From assembly GCF_900112955.1 (NCBI RefSeq), contig NZ_FONP01000005.1:1-64000 (forward strand): a stretch of DNA of 64,000 bases. Reading direction: 5' to 3'. The position numbers were made by a program, and so were the translations under genes. This document shows positions 38,083-47,620 of the stretch, one piece after another. The notes below the pieces were generated by a model. The model saw only the letters and a list, made by a program, of their open reading frames with translations, was not told where the DNA came from and ran no database searches. The stretch is from Peptostreptococcus sp. D1. Its GTDB lineage: Bacteria > Bacillota > Clostridia > Peptostreptococcales > Peptostreptococcaceae. How positions within the stretch are numbered: position 1 is the first letter of the stretch; every line of letters starts with the position of its first letter.

Positions 38083-39615
38083 TTAGTGTTTAAAATGTCT
38101 TGTTCCTGTAAATACCATAGTGATTCCCAATTCATCACAAGCCTTGATTGAATCCTCATCTCTTATTGAACCACCAGGCTGTACAATAGCACTGATACCA
38201 TATTCTGCTGCCAATTTCACACAATCATCAAATGGGAAAAATGCATCTGATGCTAGTACCGCCCCCTCAAAGCTCTTTTCGTCCTTGTTGTTGACAATCG
38301 CATTGCTCAATGCCCATATTCTTGATGTCTGTCCACACCCCATTGCAAGAGTTTGTCCATCCTTCACGATAGCGATCGCATTTGATTTTAAATTTTTCAC
38401 CACTTTCATTCCAAAATCCATATCATTTATTTCGGCTTCTGTAGGTTGCTTTACAGTCACTACATCAAATTTTTCTGTTAAAACAGTATCTTTATCCTGA
38501 AGAAGTAACTTTCCATCAAGATATTTCATATCAAATGGTTGTTTACTTTCTTCAATTTTTTGAAGCCTAAGAACTCTAAGATTCTTCTTTGTTTTCAATA
38601 TTTCCAATGCTTCCGGCTCAAAATCATATGCAACAATTATCTCCAGAAAGATTGACTTTAACATTTCTGCAGTTTCTTTGTCGACAGTTGAAGTTATTCC
38701 TACAATCCCTCCGAAAATTGAAACCTTATCGGATTCAAAGCACTTTGTATACGCCTCCAAAGAGTCTTTTCCTAGCCCAACACCACAGGCATTTGCGTGC
38801 TTAATAGCTACGGCACAAACCTTATCTGAATCCTTAAATTCTCTCATAAATTCAAGGCAGCCGGCTAAATCATTGATATTGTTAAATGATAGCTCTTTTC
38901 CATTCAATTGCTCATAATTTAATATTGGATTTTTAGCATTCGGTTGCTTGTACAAAAATCCTCTCTGATGCCCGTTTTCTCCGTATCTTAGTTCTGTTTC
39001 TTTCTCGAAAGTCATATTTAGTATTTCAGGATATTTATCTCCTACAACACCGGCAAAGTATGAAGATATCAATGCATCATATCTTGCCGTTGTAGAAAAT
39101 GCCTTATATGCAAGTTTTCTTCTATCTTCCAGAGATAATCCACCATTTTCTAATTTTTCTACTACCATTGAATAGTCATCTATGTCCACGATTACCGTAA
39201 CATCCTTGTAGTTTTTTGATGCCGATCTTATCATCGAAGGACCGCCGATATCAATATTTTCGACTATTTCTTCATGAGATTTGCCACTGTTAACTGCTCC
39301 TTCAAAGTCATAAAGGCTCACTACAACTATATCAATTGGATTGATATTCAATTCCTCAACAGTATCGACATGAGTCTGAATATCCCTTCTATAAAGGATT
39401 CCTCCATGAACATATGGGTTTAGAGTCTTTACTCTTCCATCTAAGATTTCAGGAAAATTTGTAACATCTTCTACTTGAATAACATTAACACCATTTTCAT
39501 ACAATTTTTTATAAGTATTTCCTGTAGATATTATTTCATATCCAAGCTCATTTAATTTTTGACCAAATTCTACTACACCTGTCTTATCTGTAACACTGAT
39601 TAAAGCTCTTTTCAT
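38083..39615 (-). CDS. purH: bifunctional AICAR transformylase / IMP cyclohydrolase
   Basis: Last two steps to IMP. About 510 residues; N-terminal cyclohydrolase (SVTDKTGVVEFGQKL, STGNTYKKL, DGRVKTLNPYVHGGIL) and C-terminal transformylase (LRYGENGHQ, KHANACGVGLG, ASDAFFPFDDCV, QPGGSIRDED). The start is ATG at 39615, with AGG 9 nt before; the frame also opens at a TTG (39624). Confidence 0.96.
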   Translation of the reverse strand: MKRALISVTDKTGVVEFGQKLNELGYEIISTGNTYKKLYENGVNVIQVEDVTNFPEILDGRVKTLNPYVHGGILYRRDIQTHVDTVEELNINPIDIVVVSLYDFEGAVNSGKSHEEIVENIDIGGPSMIRSASKNYKDVTVIVDIDDYSMVVEKLENGGLSLEDRRKLAYKAFSTTARYDALISSYFAGVVGDKYPEILNMTFEKETELRYGENGHQRGFLYKQPNAKNPILNYEQLNGKELSFNNINDLAGCLEFMREFKDSDKVCAVAIKHANACGVGLGKDSLEAYTKCFESDKVSIFGGIVGITSTVDKETAEMLKSIFLEIIVAYDFEPEALEILKTKKNLRVLRLQKIEESKQPFDMKYLDGKLLLQDKDTVLTEKFDVVTVKQPTEAEINDMDFGMKVVKNLKSNAIAIVKDGQTLAMGCGQTSRIWALSNAIVNNKDEKSFEGAVLASDAFFPFDDCVKLAAEYGISAIVQPGGSIRDEDSIKACDELGITMVFTGTRHFKH

Positions 39616-39675
39616 TGTATACAACCTTTCTTTATCTTAAAATATATCATTTTTCAAGCCTATCATATTGCCATA

Positions 39676-40269
39676 CTAATCTTGAACAAATACCAATCTA
39701 CCTACAACTTTTATTTTATCATCACATATTTTTTTAACTGATTCTTTAAGTATTTCATGTTCAACCTTCAATACTCTCTTTTGTAAATCCTCTGCTGTAT
39801 CAGTAGGTAAAACCTCAACTGTTTTTTGAGTTATTATCGGTCCAGTGTCAGCATTTTCATCGACAAAATGAACTGTTGCCCCACTTACCTTTACCCCATA
39901 TTTAATTGCAGCCTCATGAACTCTCAATCCATAATACCCCACTCCACAAAACGAAGGTATCAATGATGGGTGTATATTGATAATCTTGTTTTCAAATGAA
40001 TTTGTAAATCTACTGCTCAATATCTTCAAAAATCCTGCCAATACAACCAAGTCTATCTCTCTTTCTCTTAATGCATTGATTATTTCTTCTTCATTATTCG
40101 AATAAATGGATTCTATATTATGTTTTTTCGCCCTTTCTAATCCAAAGGCGTCCTTTTTATTTGAAATAACTACTGCTATCTCTCCGTTTATTTCTCCTTG
40201 CTCAACTGCATCAATCAGCGATTGTAAATTAGTTCCACCACCAGAAACGAGTACTCCAATTTTCTTCAT
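39676..40269 (-). CDS. purN: phosphoribosylglycinamide formyltransferase
   Basis: Third step of purine synthesis using 10-formyl-THF. 197 residues with LVSGGGTNLQSLIDA, the catalytic Asn/His/Asp segment (KIINIHPSLIPSF), SGATVHFVDENADTGPIITQ. A small insertion, CGVGYYGLRVHEAAI, replaces the usual KGLHAH loop. Between purM and purH. Confidence 0.95.
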   Translation of the reverse strand: MKKIGVLVSGGGTNLQSLIDAVEQGEINGEIAVVISNKKDAFGLERAKKHNIESIYSNNEEEIINALREREIDLVVLAGFLKILSSRFTNSFENKIINIHPSLIPSFCGVGYYGLRVHEAAIKYGVKVSGATVHFVDENADTGPIITQKTVEVLPTDTAEDLQKRVLKVEHEILKESVKKICDDKIKVVGRLVFVQD

Positions 40270-40286
40270 TGTAAAATCCTTTCCGA

Positions 40287-41369
40287 CTATTTCTCTAAAA
40301 ATTCCACTCCATCATGCAAATCAGTTACTTTACCGATTATATAAGCTCTATCTTGCATCAAATCCTTATATTTGTCGTCTACGTATTTTACATTTTCACT
40401 TTCTCTACTATTGATAAAGTCTACCAGTCTATCCGCATCCTTTTCGTCAACTATCATTACCAGTCCTATCCCCATGTTAAAACTCTTATGAAGCTCTCTT
40501 GTCTCAACTGCATTGAAGCTTTCAATCAACTTGAAAATTTCAGGCTTGTCCCAAGAATTAATATTGATATCAAGACCAAGCCCCTTTGGAATTACTCTGA
40601 CAATATTTTCAACCAGACCTCCACCTGTAATATGAGCAATAGCTTTTACTTCACTATTTCTTATAGAGTCTAATGCTAAATTTACATAAATCTTTGTAGG
40701 AGTCAACAATGCTTCGCCAAGACTCATTCCAAGAGAATCTACATGCTCACTCAAGTCCATCTTATACTCATCTAAAAAAATCTTTCTAACAAATGAAAAT
40801 CCATTACTGTGAACGCCACTTGAAGAAATGCCGACTAATACATCACCTTTTTTTACATTTTGTCCGCTTAATATTTTGTTCTTGTCTGCAATTCCTATGG
40901 AAAATCCTGCCAAATCGTAATCTTCTTCACCATACATGCCTGGCATTTCTGCAGTCTCGCCACCGATTAATGCACATCCGCTGATTTTACATCCATCAGC
41001 GATTCCACCGACTACCTTTTCTATATGCTCTGGTACTAATTTACCAAGTGCGATATAATCCAAGAAAAACAATGGCTTTGCTCCCTGACAGATCAAATCA
41101 TTTACACACATAGCAACCAAATCGATACCTACAGTTTCATGTTTGTCCATCATCTGAGCTATCTTCAGCTTTGTTCCAACTCCATCAGTAGATGCCAATA
41201 ACACAGGTTCTTCATATCCCATAAATTCCTTTATAGAATACAAACCACTGAAATTTCCAAGATCTCCAATTACATTTGAATCATATGTAGACTTAATCTT
41301 GCCTTTAATTAAATCTACAGCTCTATTTCCCTCATCAATATCTACACCTGAACTCTTGTAAGTCAACAT
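40287..41369 (-). CDS. purM: phosphoribosylformylglycinamidine cyclo-ligase
   Basis: AIR synthetase, fifth step of purine synthesis; its product also feeds ThiC. 360 residues with YKSSGVDIDEGNRAV, STDGVGTKLKIAQ, CALIGGETAEMPGMY, GISSSGVHSNGFS and AHITGGGLVENI. AAGGAGAATATT precedes the ATG. Confidence 0.96.
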   Translation of the reverse strand: MLTYKSSGVDIDEGNRAVDLIKGKIKSTYDSNVIGDLGNFSGLYSIKEFMGYEEPVLLASTDGVGTKLKIAQMMDKHETVGIDLVAMCVNDLICQGAKPLFFLDYIALGKLVPEHIEKVVGGIADGCKISGCALIGGETAEMPGMYGEEDYDLAGFSIGIADKNKILSGQNVKKGDVLVGISSSGVHSNGFSFVRKIFLDEYKMDLSEHVDSLGMSLGEALLTPTKIYVNLALDSIRNSEVKAIAHITGGGLVENIVRVIPKGLGLDININSWDKPEIFKLIESFNAVETRELHKSFNMGIGLVMIVDEKDADRLVDFINSRESENVKYVDDKYKDLMQDRAYIIGKVTDLHDGVEFLEK

Positions 41370-41429
41370 AATATTCTCCTTAAAACATTAAATAAACAAT
41401 TTTTATTTACATATACTAGCTATTATTCT

Positions 41430-41485
41430 TATACTAAATAAATGTTTATTATTCACGTATACTAAATAAATTTTTATTATTCACG
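41430..41485 (-). repeat. 28-bp tandem repeat in the purE-purM spacer
   Basis: Two copies of a 28-bp unit (41430-41457 and 41458-41485) differ at one position. A partial third copy follows toward purM. The spacer lies where purC and purF are found in many clostridial pur operons. Confidence 0.8.
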
Positions 41486-41511
41486 CAAAATTAGTCATTG
41501 TTTATACAAAA

Positions 41512-41988
41512 TTAACTATTCAAAGACCTATCATCATCTAATACCTTTTGTGCCATTTCAAGCCTATACCTCTTTAATTGTTCTTTTATTTCCGGATATT
41601 TTATAGAACCGATCTGAAGAGCCATCAAAGCTGCATTTAAGCCTGAATCTATAGTGACAGTTGCAACCGGAATACCTCCTGGCATCTGAACCATAGATAA
41701 AAGAGAATCCAAACCGTCCATAGTGGATGATTTGATTGGGAGTCCAACTACTGGAATTAATGTTTGTGCCGCTACAACACCCGGCAAATGAGCAGCCTTT
41801 CCTGCCGCCGCTACAATCACATCTACATTTCCCTCAATTTCTTCAAGGAATTTTGATAATTCAACTGGAGTTCTATGTGCTGAAAGAACTCTGACAGCTA
41901 TATCAACTCCCATTGCTTTAATCAATTCAATACCACTTTCCAATTTGGGAAGATCTGATTTTGATCCCATAATTACCGCAATTTTCAT
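41512..41988 (-). CDS. purE: N5-carboxyaminoimidazole ribonucleotide mutase or AIR carboxylase
   Basis: Sixth step of purine synthesis. 158 residues with MGSKSDLPKLESGI, SAHRTPVELSKF and AAGKAAHLPGVVAAQT, which are the substrate-binding loops. No purK is next to it, so whether it is the class I mutase or a class II AIR carboxylase is open. AAAGGAGAGATAAT precedes the ATG. First gene of the operon. Confidence 0.95.
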   Translation of the reverse strand: MKIAVIMGSKSDLPKLESGIELIKAMGVDIAVRVLSAHRTPVELSKFLEEIEGNVDVIVAAAGKAAHLPGVVAAQTLIPVVGLPIKSSTMDGLDSLLSMVQMPGGIPVATVTIDSGLNAALMALQIGSIKYPEIKEQLKRYRLEMAQKVLDDDRSLNS

Positions 41989-42072
41989 ATTATCTCTCCT
42001 TTAAAAAATACAAATAATGGTAAATAATTCATATTATATACACCATTTATATACTAAATATTCTATTATATA

Positions 42073-42117
42073 CGAACTTTATAATAAAATAATAACTTAA
42101 TATACAGTTTTTTTCAA
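42073..42117 (-). promoter_or_regulatory. putative pur operon promoter with PurBox-like site
   Basis: On the minus strand TTGAAA (42112-42117) lies 17 bp before TATTAT (42089-42094). An ATATACGAACTTTAT sequence on the plus strand, with CGAAC at 42073-42077, falls near the expected start site and resembles half of a PurR box. Only one copy is seen, so the operator call is weak. A TATAAT at 42065-42070 is an alternative -10. Confidence 0.4.
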
Positions 42118-42135
42118 TAGTTTTTTACCAAAAAT

Positions 42136-42170
42136 CAAAAAAGTAGACAAAATTTTTGCCTACTTTTTGA
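42136..42170 (-). terminator. terminator after marR
   Basis: A nearly complete palindrome: AAAAAAGTAG, A, CAAAA then TTTTTG, C, CTACTTTTT (42137-42168). It can stop transcripts from the marR side before the pur promoter. Confidence 0.75.
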
Positions 42171-42239
42171 ATTATACATTTTTATTTTTTAATAAATAGT
42201 TTTATATAGCAATATACTGATAAAACAAATATACTATTT

Positions 42240-42350
42240 TGACGGATAAAGCATTTTTTGAACAGTTTTGTCAGATACTGAATTATGACCACCTACAACT
42301 AACGCAGCACCACATTTTTCTATATACCAGGAATCTAATACTATATTCAC
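42240..42350 (-). pseudogene. possible remnant of a CWB2 cell-wall-binding repeat
   Basis: Read in the marR frame directly after its TAA, the minus strand gives DSWYIEKCGAALVVGGHNS and then VSDKTVQKMLYPS. The segment LVVGGHNSVSDKTVQKML resembles the end of a cell-wall-binding repeat 2 unit (hydrophobic-GG-x-N-x-VS-x-x-V-x-x-x-L). There is no SD, no full domain, and the frame runs into the hairpin, so it would be a decayed fragment. A chance likeness is possible. Confidence 0.25.
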
Positions 42351-42353
42351 TAG

Positions 42354-42761
42354 TTAAGATCCAAGCTTCTTTAATAGCCTAAGCAATTCTTCCTTTTCAT
42401 AGTCTTTCAATCTCGCCAACTCTTCTACTATCAATTTTTCGTTCATTGGATACACTTTTTTAATGATATCCCTTCCTTTTTCAGTCAAACTCAAAATATT
42501 ACTTCTCTTGTCGTTTGAAGCCTTTCTTTTTGTAATAAATCCATTTTTTACCAAATTTCCAACAACAACAGGAATGGTACCATCTGTACTCAATATTGAG
42601 TCCTTTACGCTACCAACAGACATATCCCCCTTGTGATACAGTGCCTCCAAAACTGCGAATTGACTTAATGTTAGTCCATTTTGCTTGCATAAAAAAGCTG
42701 TCTTTCTATTAATTTTATTTACAGTCCTATTTAGACCTATTATTAATTTCAATTCAATCAT
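42354..42761 (-). CDS. MarR family transcriptional regulator
   Basis: 135 residues with the winged helix-turn-helix: LTLSQFAVLEALYHKGDMSVG, then KDSILSTDGTIPVVVGNLVKNGFI and the wing RKASNDKRSNILSLTEKGRDI. GAGAGG lies 8 nt before the ATG. Divergent from yaaA across about 170 bp, so yaaA or itself may be the target; the ligand is unknown. Confidence 0.88.
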   Translation of the reverse strand: MIELKLIIGLNRTVNKINRKTAFLCKQNGLTLSQFAVLEALYHKGDMSVGSVKDSILSTDGTIPVVVGNLVKNGFITKRKASNDKRSNILSLTEKGRDIIKKVYPMNEKLIVEELARLKDYEKEELLRLLKKLGS

Positions 42762-42929
42762 ACGTAACCTCTCACTTTTTTAGACCTTTACAACATCTCT
42801 ATTTATGATATCATATTAATGTAAAAAATTAAAATAAATAATCGATAAAATGTGTGATTTTATAAAAAATTAATAAAGGCTTTATAATTAATTAATAGCT
42901 ATAGGTATTATATGAAAGAGAGGGACAAT

Positions 42930-43718
42930 ATGATTACAATAATTTCGCCTGCAAAGGGATTCAATAGCTTTGACTATCACGACTACAATATAATAAAAAA
43001 AGAAGACGTATCGCTTCCTCATTTTCTGGAAAACGCAAAAGAAATAGTAGGCAATTTAAAAAGCTTAGCTATTGATGATATATGCAAGCTGATGAAGACA
43101 AATGCGGAAATAGGGTCACTAAATCACGAAAGATACAAAGGCTTCAAATTTGACAAGAATGGAATACCAGCGATACTGGCATATGAGGGTATGCAGTACA
43201 CAGCAATTAAGGCTTCAGATTTAAATCGAAGCGAGCTATTTTATGCTAATGACCATATCAAAATATTATCTGGTCTATACGGAATATTAAGCCCACTAGA
43301 TTCAATATATCCGTATCGCTTGGAAATGTCTACAGGGCTAGCAATAAATAAAACAAAAAATCTTTATGAATATTGGAATAACCTTATTTTCGAGCGAATT
43401 AAAAATGATTTAAAATCGCATAATGACAAGATAATCCTAAATCTAGCCTCTGATGAATATTCAAAAGTAGTAAAAAAATATTTGGATAATGAAGCTACAT
43501 TCGTTACTTGCTCGTTTAAAGCAATTAAAAACAATAAATTGACCACCCATTCAACAATTTCCAAACCGGCGAGAGGAAAAATGGTTAATTATACCATTAA
43601 AAACAGAGCAGATAGTATTGAAATGATTAAAAAATTTAACTATGATGGATTTTCATTCCATAGTGAAATTGTATCAAAAAATGGAAAAATCATAGAGCTA
43701 ATATTTGTGAAAATGTAA
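42930..43718 (+). CDS. yaaA: YaaA family peroxide stress protein (DUF328)
   Basis: About 262 residues. It starts ITIISPAKGFN and has the family block ILSGLYGILSPLDSIYPYRLEM, then NLASDEYSKVV and the C-terminal FNYDGFSF. In E. coli YaaA limits free iron during peroxide stress and binds DNA. The start at 42930 has GAGAGG 6 nt upstream; the frame opens 18 nt earlier without an SD. Single plus-strand gene between marR and argH. Confidence 0.9.
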   Translation: MITIISPAKGFNSFDYHDYNIIKKEDVSLPHFLENAKEIVGNLKSLAIDDICKLMKTNAEIGSLNHERYKGFKFDKNGIPAILAYEGMQYTAIKASDLNRSELFYANDHIKILSGLYGILSPLDSIYPYRLEMSTGLAINKTKNLYEYWNNLIFERIKNDLKSHNDKIILNLASDEYSKVVKKYLDNEATFVTCSFKAIKNNKLTTHSTISKPARGKMVNYTIKNRADSIEMIKKFNYDGFSFHSEIVSKNGKIIELIFVKM

Positions 43719-43760
43719 CTATTAAGCCATTTTCTTTAATATAACACAATAGGGATGCAT

Positions 43761-43800
43761 GAAAATATGCTACAGTTCAAATGAACCTGAACTGTAGCAT
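43761..43800 (-). terminator. terminator of the arg operon
   Basis: ATGCTACAGTTCA and TGAACTGTAGCAT (43767-43779 and 43788-43800) form a perfect 13-bp stem. On the minus strand ATTTTC follows. Confidence 0.85.
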
Positions 43801-43811
43801 AAAGAGAGATA

Positions 43812-45191
43812 CTATATATCCTTTAAAAAAATACTTATCACATTAATATGTTTTTTTACAGACTCTATACTAGGACCACCTATCACGTTTCTCTTACTTA
43901 CACAGGTAAATACGCTTATCTCCTCATACACATCTTCTTCTATTAGATTGCAGTAAGCCTTATATTCTTCAAGTGATATGTCATCCAAGGTTTTGTCTTT
44001 GTATATGCAGTCCAAAACAATTTCTCCTGTTATCCTGTGAGCGTCTCTAAATGCAACACCCTTCTTGACTAGATAATCAGCCAAATCCGTCGCATTTGTA
44101 TATCCTCCACAAGCCGCTTTATGCATATTTTCTTTTCTTATTTTCAAGGTGCTGACCATTGGAATCATAATTGATAAGCATTTTATCCATGTCTCTACAC
44201 CATCAAATAAGCATTCCTTGTCCTCCTGCATATCTTTATTATACGCAAGTGGTAAGCTCTTCATTGTAGTCAATAGAGATAATAAATCACCGTAAACTCT
44301 GCCTGTTTTTCCTCTAATCAGCTCTGCTGCATCAGGATTTTTTTTCTGAGGCATCATTGAGCTACCTGTGCTATATGCGTCATCTATTTCTACAAATCCA
44401 AATTCCTGACTTGACCACAATATTAGCTCCTCGCACAATCTACTCAAATGCATCATACCTACACTTGCATTGCTCAATAAGTCAATTGCGTAATCCCTAT
44501 CGCTTACTCCGTCAAGTGAATTAAATGTCGGACTAGAAAACCCTAATAGTTCTGTTGTATATTGCCTATCTATTTCAAATGTGGTCCCAGCCAAAGCACC
44601 ACTTCCAAGCGGATTTGTATTATGAATTTCAAGCCATGATGACAATCTCAAATAATCCCTTTTTGCCATTTCTACATATGCCATTAAATGATGTGCCAGA
44701 GTTATGGGTTGTGCTCTTTGAAGATGAGTGTATCCCGGCATCACGGTATCGATATTATCTTCTGCCACTTTAATCAAGGTTTTAATCCATTGCTTTAACA
44801 GCTCTTGAATATTTATTACAGCATCTCTTGAGTATAGCTTTAAATCTAAGGCAACCTGATCATTTCTACTTCTAGCAGTATGAAGCTTTTTTCCAGCTTC
44901 GCCTATCTTATTAGTCAAAAGCACTTCTATATTCATGTGAATATCTTCATTTTTTGTGGAAAACTCCGCTTTTCCACTCTCAATTTCACATTCTATTTCC
45001 GTAAGTGCATCTACTATTTCCTCACATTCCTTGTCTGATATTATTCCAGATTTTGCCAGCATTGTCGCATGAGCCTTACTACCGATAATATCAAAATGAT
45101 ACAGCTTTTTATCAAAACCTATCGATGAGTTAAAATCCTCCATCAATGAGTCCGTATTTTTTTCAAATCTTCCTCCCCACAGCTTTTTCAT
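43812..45191 (-). CDS. argH: argininosuccinate lyase
   Basis: Last step of arginine synthesis. 459 residues, KLWGGRFEKNTDSLMEDFN at the start, the superfamily signature GSSMMPQKKNPD at about 277-287 and HTARSRNDQVA at 104-114. It follows argG by 16 bp and ends the operon. Confidence 0.96.
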   Translation of the reverse strand: MKKLWGGRFEKNTDSLMEDFNSSIGFDKKLYHFDIIGSKAHATMLAKSGIISDKECEEIVDALTEIECEIESGKAEFSTKNEDIHMNIEVLLTNKIGEAGKKLHTARSRNDQVALDLKLYSRDAVINIQELLKQWIKTLIKVAEDNIDTVMPGYTHLQRAQPITLAHHLMAYVEMAKRDYLRLSSWLEIHNTNPLGSGALAGTTFEIDRQYTTELLGFSSPTFNSLDGVSDRDYAIDLLSNASVGMMHLSRLCEELILWSSQEFGFVEIDDAYSTGSSMMPQKKNPDAAELIRGKTGRVYGDLLSLLTTMKSLPLAYNKDMQEDKECLFDGVETWIKCLSIMIPMVSTLKIRKENMHKAACGGYTNATDLADYLVKKGVAFRDAHRITGEIVLDCIYKDKTLDDISLEEYKAYCNLIEEDVYEEISVFTCVSKRNVIGGPSIESVKKHINVISIFLKDI

Positions 45192-45207
45192 AATAATCTC
45201 CTTTTAT

Positions 45208-46422
45208 TTAGAATAAATCTATTCCATTTTTTATCTTCATCCTTGCATTCATTTTTAGTGGCAAGCCGAATAAATTGATGAACCCTTCTGCATCCATTTG
45301 GTTATATACGTTGTCCTCACCAAAGGTAACTAGCTCCTCACTATATAGAGAATACGGTGATTCAGCTCCAACAGAATAGCAGCTCCCCTTGTACAGCTTC
45401 ATCCTTACATCTCCTGTGCAAGTCTGCTGAGTACTTTCTATAAATGCGTTTAATGCCTCTCTCAATGGTGTATACCACATTCCATCGTAAACTAATTCAG
45501 AATACTTGATGGCAACTTGATTTTTGTACGACATTGTCGCTCTGTCTAAAACCAAGCTTTCTAAAACAGTATGTGCCTCCATCAATAAAGCTCCACCAGG
45601 AGCTTCGTACACACCTCTCGATTTCATTCCAACCAATCTATTTTCAACTATATCAAGAATACCCACTCCGTTTTTTGCTGCAATTTCATTGGCTTTTTCT
45701 AGTAACGCCAGCGGCTCCATCTTTTCTCCATTTATGGCAACTGGATTTCCTTTTTCAAAGCTTATTGTTACGTATTCAGCTTTATCTGGTGCATTTTCTG
45801 GATTTGTACAAATCAAGCAAAGATCATCAATTGGCTGGTTTGCAGGATTTTCCAAATCTCCTCCCTCATGACTTAGATGAAACACATTTCTGTCCATGCT
45901 ATATGGTCTTTTTTTAGTTACCGGAACCTCTATTCCATGAGCATTTGCATAATCTATTGCATCCTCCCTAGACTTAATATCCCAAACCCTCCAAGGAGCA
46001 ATTATTTTTGTATCCGGACTAAGTGCCTTTATAGATAATTCAAATCTAACCTGATCATTTCCTTTTCCTGTTGCTCCATGACAAATATAGTCAGCATTTT
46101 CTTTCATTGCAACCTTTACCAATTCCTTTGAGATTAGAGGACGAGCTGCCGATGTTCCCAGTAGATATTTACCCTCGTATTTTGCTCCAGATTTAATCAT
46201 ATTCCAAACGTAGTCCTTCGCAAATTCTTCCTTTGCATCAACTATGTAACACTTACCTGCTCCACTTTTTATCGCCTTATCATAAACTATATCTAATTCA
46301 TCACCCTGCCCAACATCTACACAGACTGCAATCACCTCGCAGCCCTCATAATTTTCCTTTAGCCATGGTATTATTACTGATGTATCCAAGCCACCTGAGT
46401 ATGCTAAAACTATTTTTGTCAT
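45208..46422 (-). CDS. argG: argininosuccinate synthase
   Basis: Joins citrulline and aspartate with ATP. 404 residues with the PP-loop [31 protein letters not shown] and [13 protein letters not shown]. It lies after the binding-protein gene across a 186-bp spacer full of a degenerate 22-nt repeat. Likely controlled by the T-box leader upstream of the binding protein. Ornithine-side genes (argF and so on) are absent, so citrulline may come from elsewhere in the genome or from outside the cell. Confidence 0.96.
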   Translation of the reverse strand: MTKIVLAYSGGLDTSVIIPWLKENYEGCEVIAVCVDVGQGDELDIVYDKAIKSGAGKCYIVDAKEEFAKDYVWNMIKSGAKYEGKYLLGTSAARPLISKELVKVAMKENADYICHGATGKGNDQVRFELSIKALSPDTKIIAPWRVWDIKSREDAIDYANAHGIEVPVTKKRPYSMDRNVFHLSHEGGDLENPANQPIDDLCLICTNPENAPDKAEYVTISFEKGNPVAINGEKMEPLALLEKANEIAAKNGVGILDIVENRLVGMKSRGVYEAPGGALLMEAHTVLESLVLDRATMSYKNQVAIKYSELVYDGMWYTPLREALNAFIESTQQTCTGDVRMKLYKGSCYSVGAESPYSLYSEELVTFGEDNVYNQMDAEGFINLFGLPLKMNARMKIKNGIDLF

Positions 46423-46492
46423 TTTATTTTTCTCCTATCTCCTTTTAATATCCTATAAAGCTTAATTATTGCTTTTGAAGCTTTATTTTATA

Positions 46493-46618
46493 ACTCTATT
46501 TACAATTTACTTCAATTCTATTTGCTATTTATTTCAACTTTATTTACAATTTATTTCAACTTTATTTGCCTTTTGCTTCAGCTCTATTTGTTATTTTATT
46601 TTTCAATTCTATTTTTCA
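46493..46618 (-). repeat. degenerate 22-nt tandem repeat between the binding protein and argG
   Basis: On the minus strand five units of about 22 nt start with TGAA and end with (G/A)A(G/A)(T/C), for example TGAAATAAATTGTAAATAAAGT. A partial unit at the start contains the last two codons and the stop of the binding-protein gene. The total is about 126 bp. Confidence 0.75.
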
Positions 46619-47481
46619 GCGCTCTGCTGACCTGCTATATCAATATTTTTATTCAATATCTTGTCATATTCACCACTATCATGCAGCTCTTTTATCAATG
46701 AATTTACTTCTTTCAGTAATTCCTCATTATTTCCCTTTTTTAATGCTATTGCAGCTGTTTCTCCCGCATCAGAGGATGACAAGCCTTTGATATCCAAAAC
46801 CTTTATACCTTCAAATTGCTTTTCATTGATTTTTGCAACTGTAGAGCTTGCAATTACCGCCTCAATATTTCCATTTTTCAAATCTGATACTAAATCAGGA
46901 ATATTTAATAACGATTTTGTACTAGGAACCTTTAGCTTTTCCACTGCTAGTATTTCTTGAGTGCTCCCTTTTTGAACACCTATCTTTAATTGCTTTAAAT
47001 CATCGACAGCTTCAGCTTTCTTATTAAAATCAGCCTTTACAATAAGTGAATTTGTACCAGTAAAATACACCTCAGAAAAATCTATTGTTTTCTTTCTTTC
47101 GTCAGTTGGCGTCATACCTGTTATCGCCATATCGATTTTGTCAGATACCAAAGCAGGAATCAGTGAATCAAAATCCATTGTTTTTATTTCTAGCTTTATA
47201 CCGAGCTTTTCTGCTACTTTGTTTGCCAGATCAATATCTGCACCTACAACCTCACTTTTTCCATCAGTTGATTTAATAAACTCAAAGGGTGGATATCCAG
47301 GAGCAGTACCTACTACCAAGGTACCCTTAGCCTTTATGCTTTCAAGAGTGCTTTTAGAAGTCGCCTGTGTATCTGAATTACTAGCAGCTTTTTTGCTACA
47401 CCCTATTGCAGTTATTGAAACGGTAGCGACTAACAAAGCTGCTAGCATTTTTTTTGTAATTTTTTTATTAAATAATTTCAT
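46609..47481 (-). CDS. amino-acid ABC transporter substrate-binding lipoprotein
   Basis: About 290 residues. Lipoprotein signal MKLFNKKITKKMLAALLVAT followed by ITAIGC, with C28 as the lipid site. A family 3 (polar amino acid) solute-binding domain follows: GTLVVGTAPGYPPFEF, GADIDLANKVAEKLG, DMAITGMTPTDERKKTIDFS, IGVQKGSTQE. The start at 47481 is set by GGAGGATAAGGAT; the open frame upstream to 47547 is leader RNA. Position with argG and argH and the T-box suggest arginine or citrulline as ligand, but this is inference. Permease and ATPase genes are not adjacent. Confidence 0.88.
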   Translation of the reverse strand: MKLFNKKITKKMLAALLVATVSITAIGCSKKAASNSDTQATSKSTLESIKAKGTLVVGTAPGYPPFEFIKSTDGKSEVVGADIDLANKVAEKLGIKLEIKTMDFDSLIPALVSDKIDMAITGMTPTDERKKTIDFSEVYFTGTNSLIVKADFNKKAEAVDDLKQLKIGVQKGSTQEILAVEKLKVPSTKSLLNIPDLVSDLKNGNIEAVIASSTVAKINEKQFEGIKVLDIKGLSSSDAGETAAIALKKGNNEELLKEVNSLIKELHDSGEYDKILNKNIDIAGQQSAEK

Positions 47482-47561
47482 ATCCTTATCCTCCATATAA
47501 TTATTTTCATTTTTATCATTGTGTTCATTTTCATATCCTACTCGCATCTAATGACAAGTAT

Positions 47562-47592
47562 AAAAAAAATCTCTTGGAAAATATCCAAGAGA
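47562..47592 (-). terminator. second T-box terminator
   Basis: TCTCTTGGA and TCCAAGAGA (47570-47578 and 47584-47592) form a perfect stem, followed on the minus strand by eight T. It lies 80 bp before the binding-protein start. Confidence 0.9.
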
Positions 47593-47600
47593 CGATTAAT

Positions 47601-47620
47601 CGCGGTACCACTCCTGTTGA
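47601..47620 (-). promoter_or_regulatory. second T-box antiterminator sequence
   Basis: On the minus strand AGGAGTGGTACCGCG matches the T-box consensus (AAGGGTGGNACCGCG) closely. It precedes the second terminator by a few bases. Only about 100 nt separate it from the first terminator, not enough for another stem I, though one hairpin (TCAATAAT/ATTATTGA) is present. Confidence 0.85.

Noticed and set aside
41430-41485. 28-bp repeat as a possible CRISPR array
   Set aside because: The copies are head-to-tail without spacers, there are only two, and no cas genes are near.
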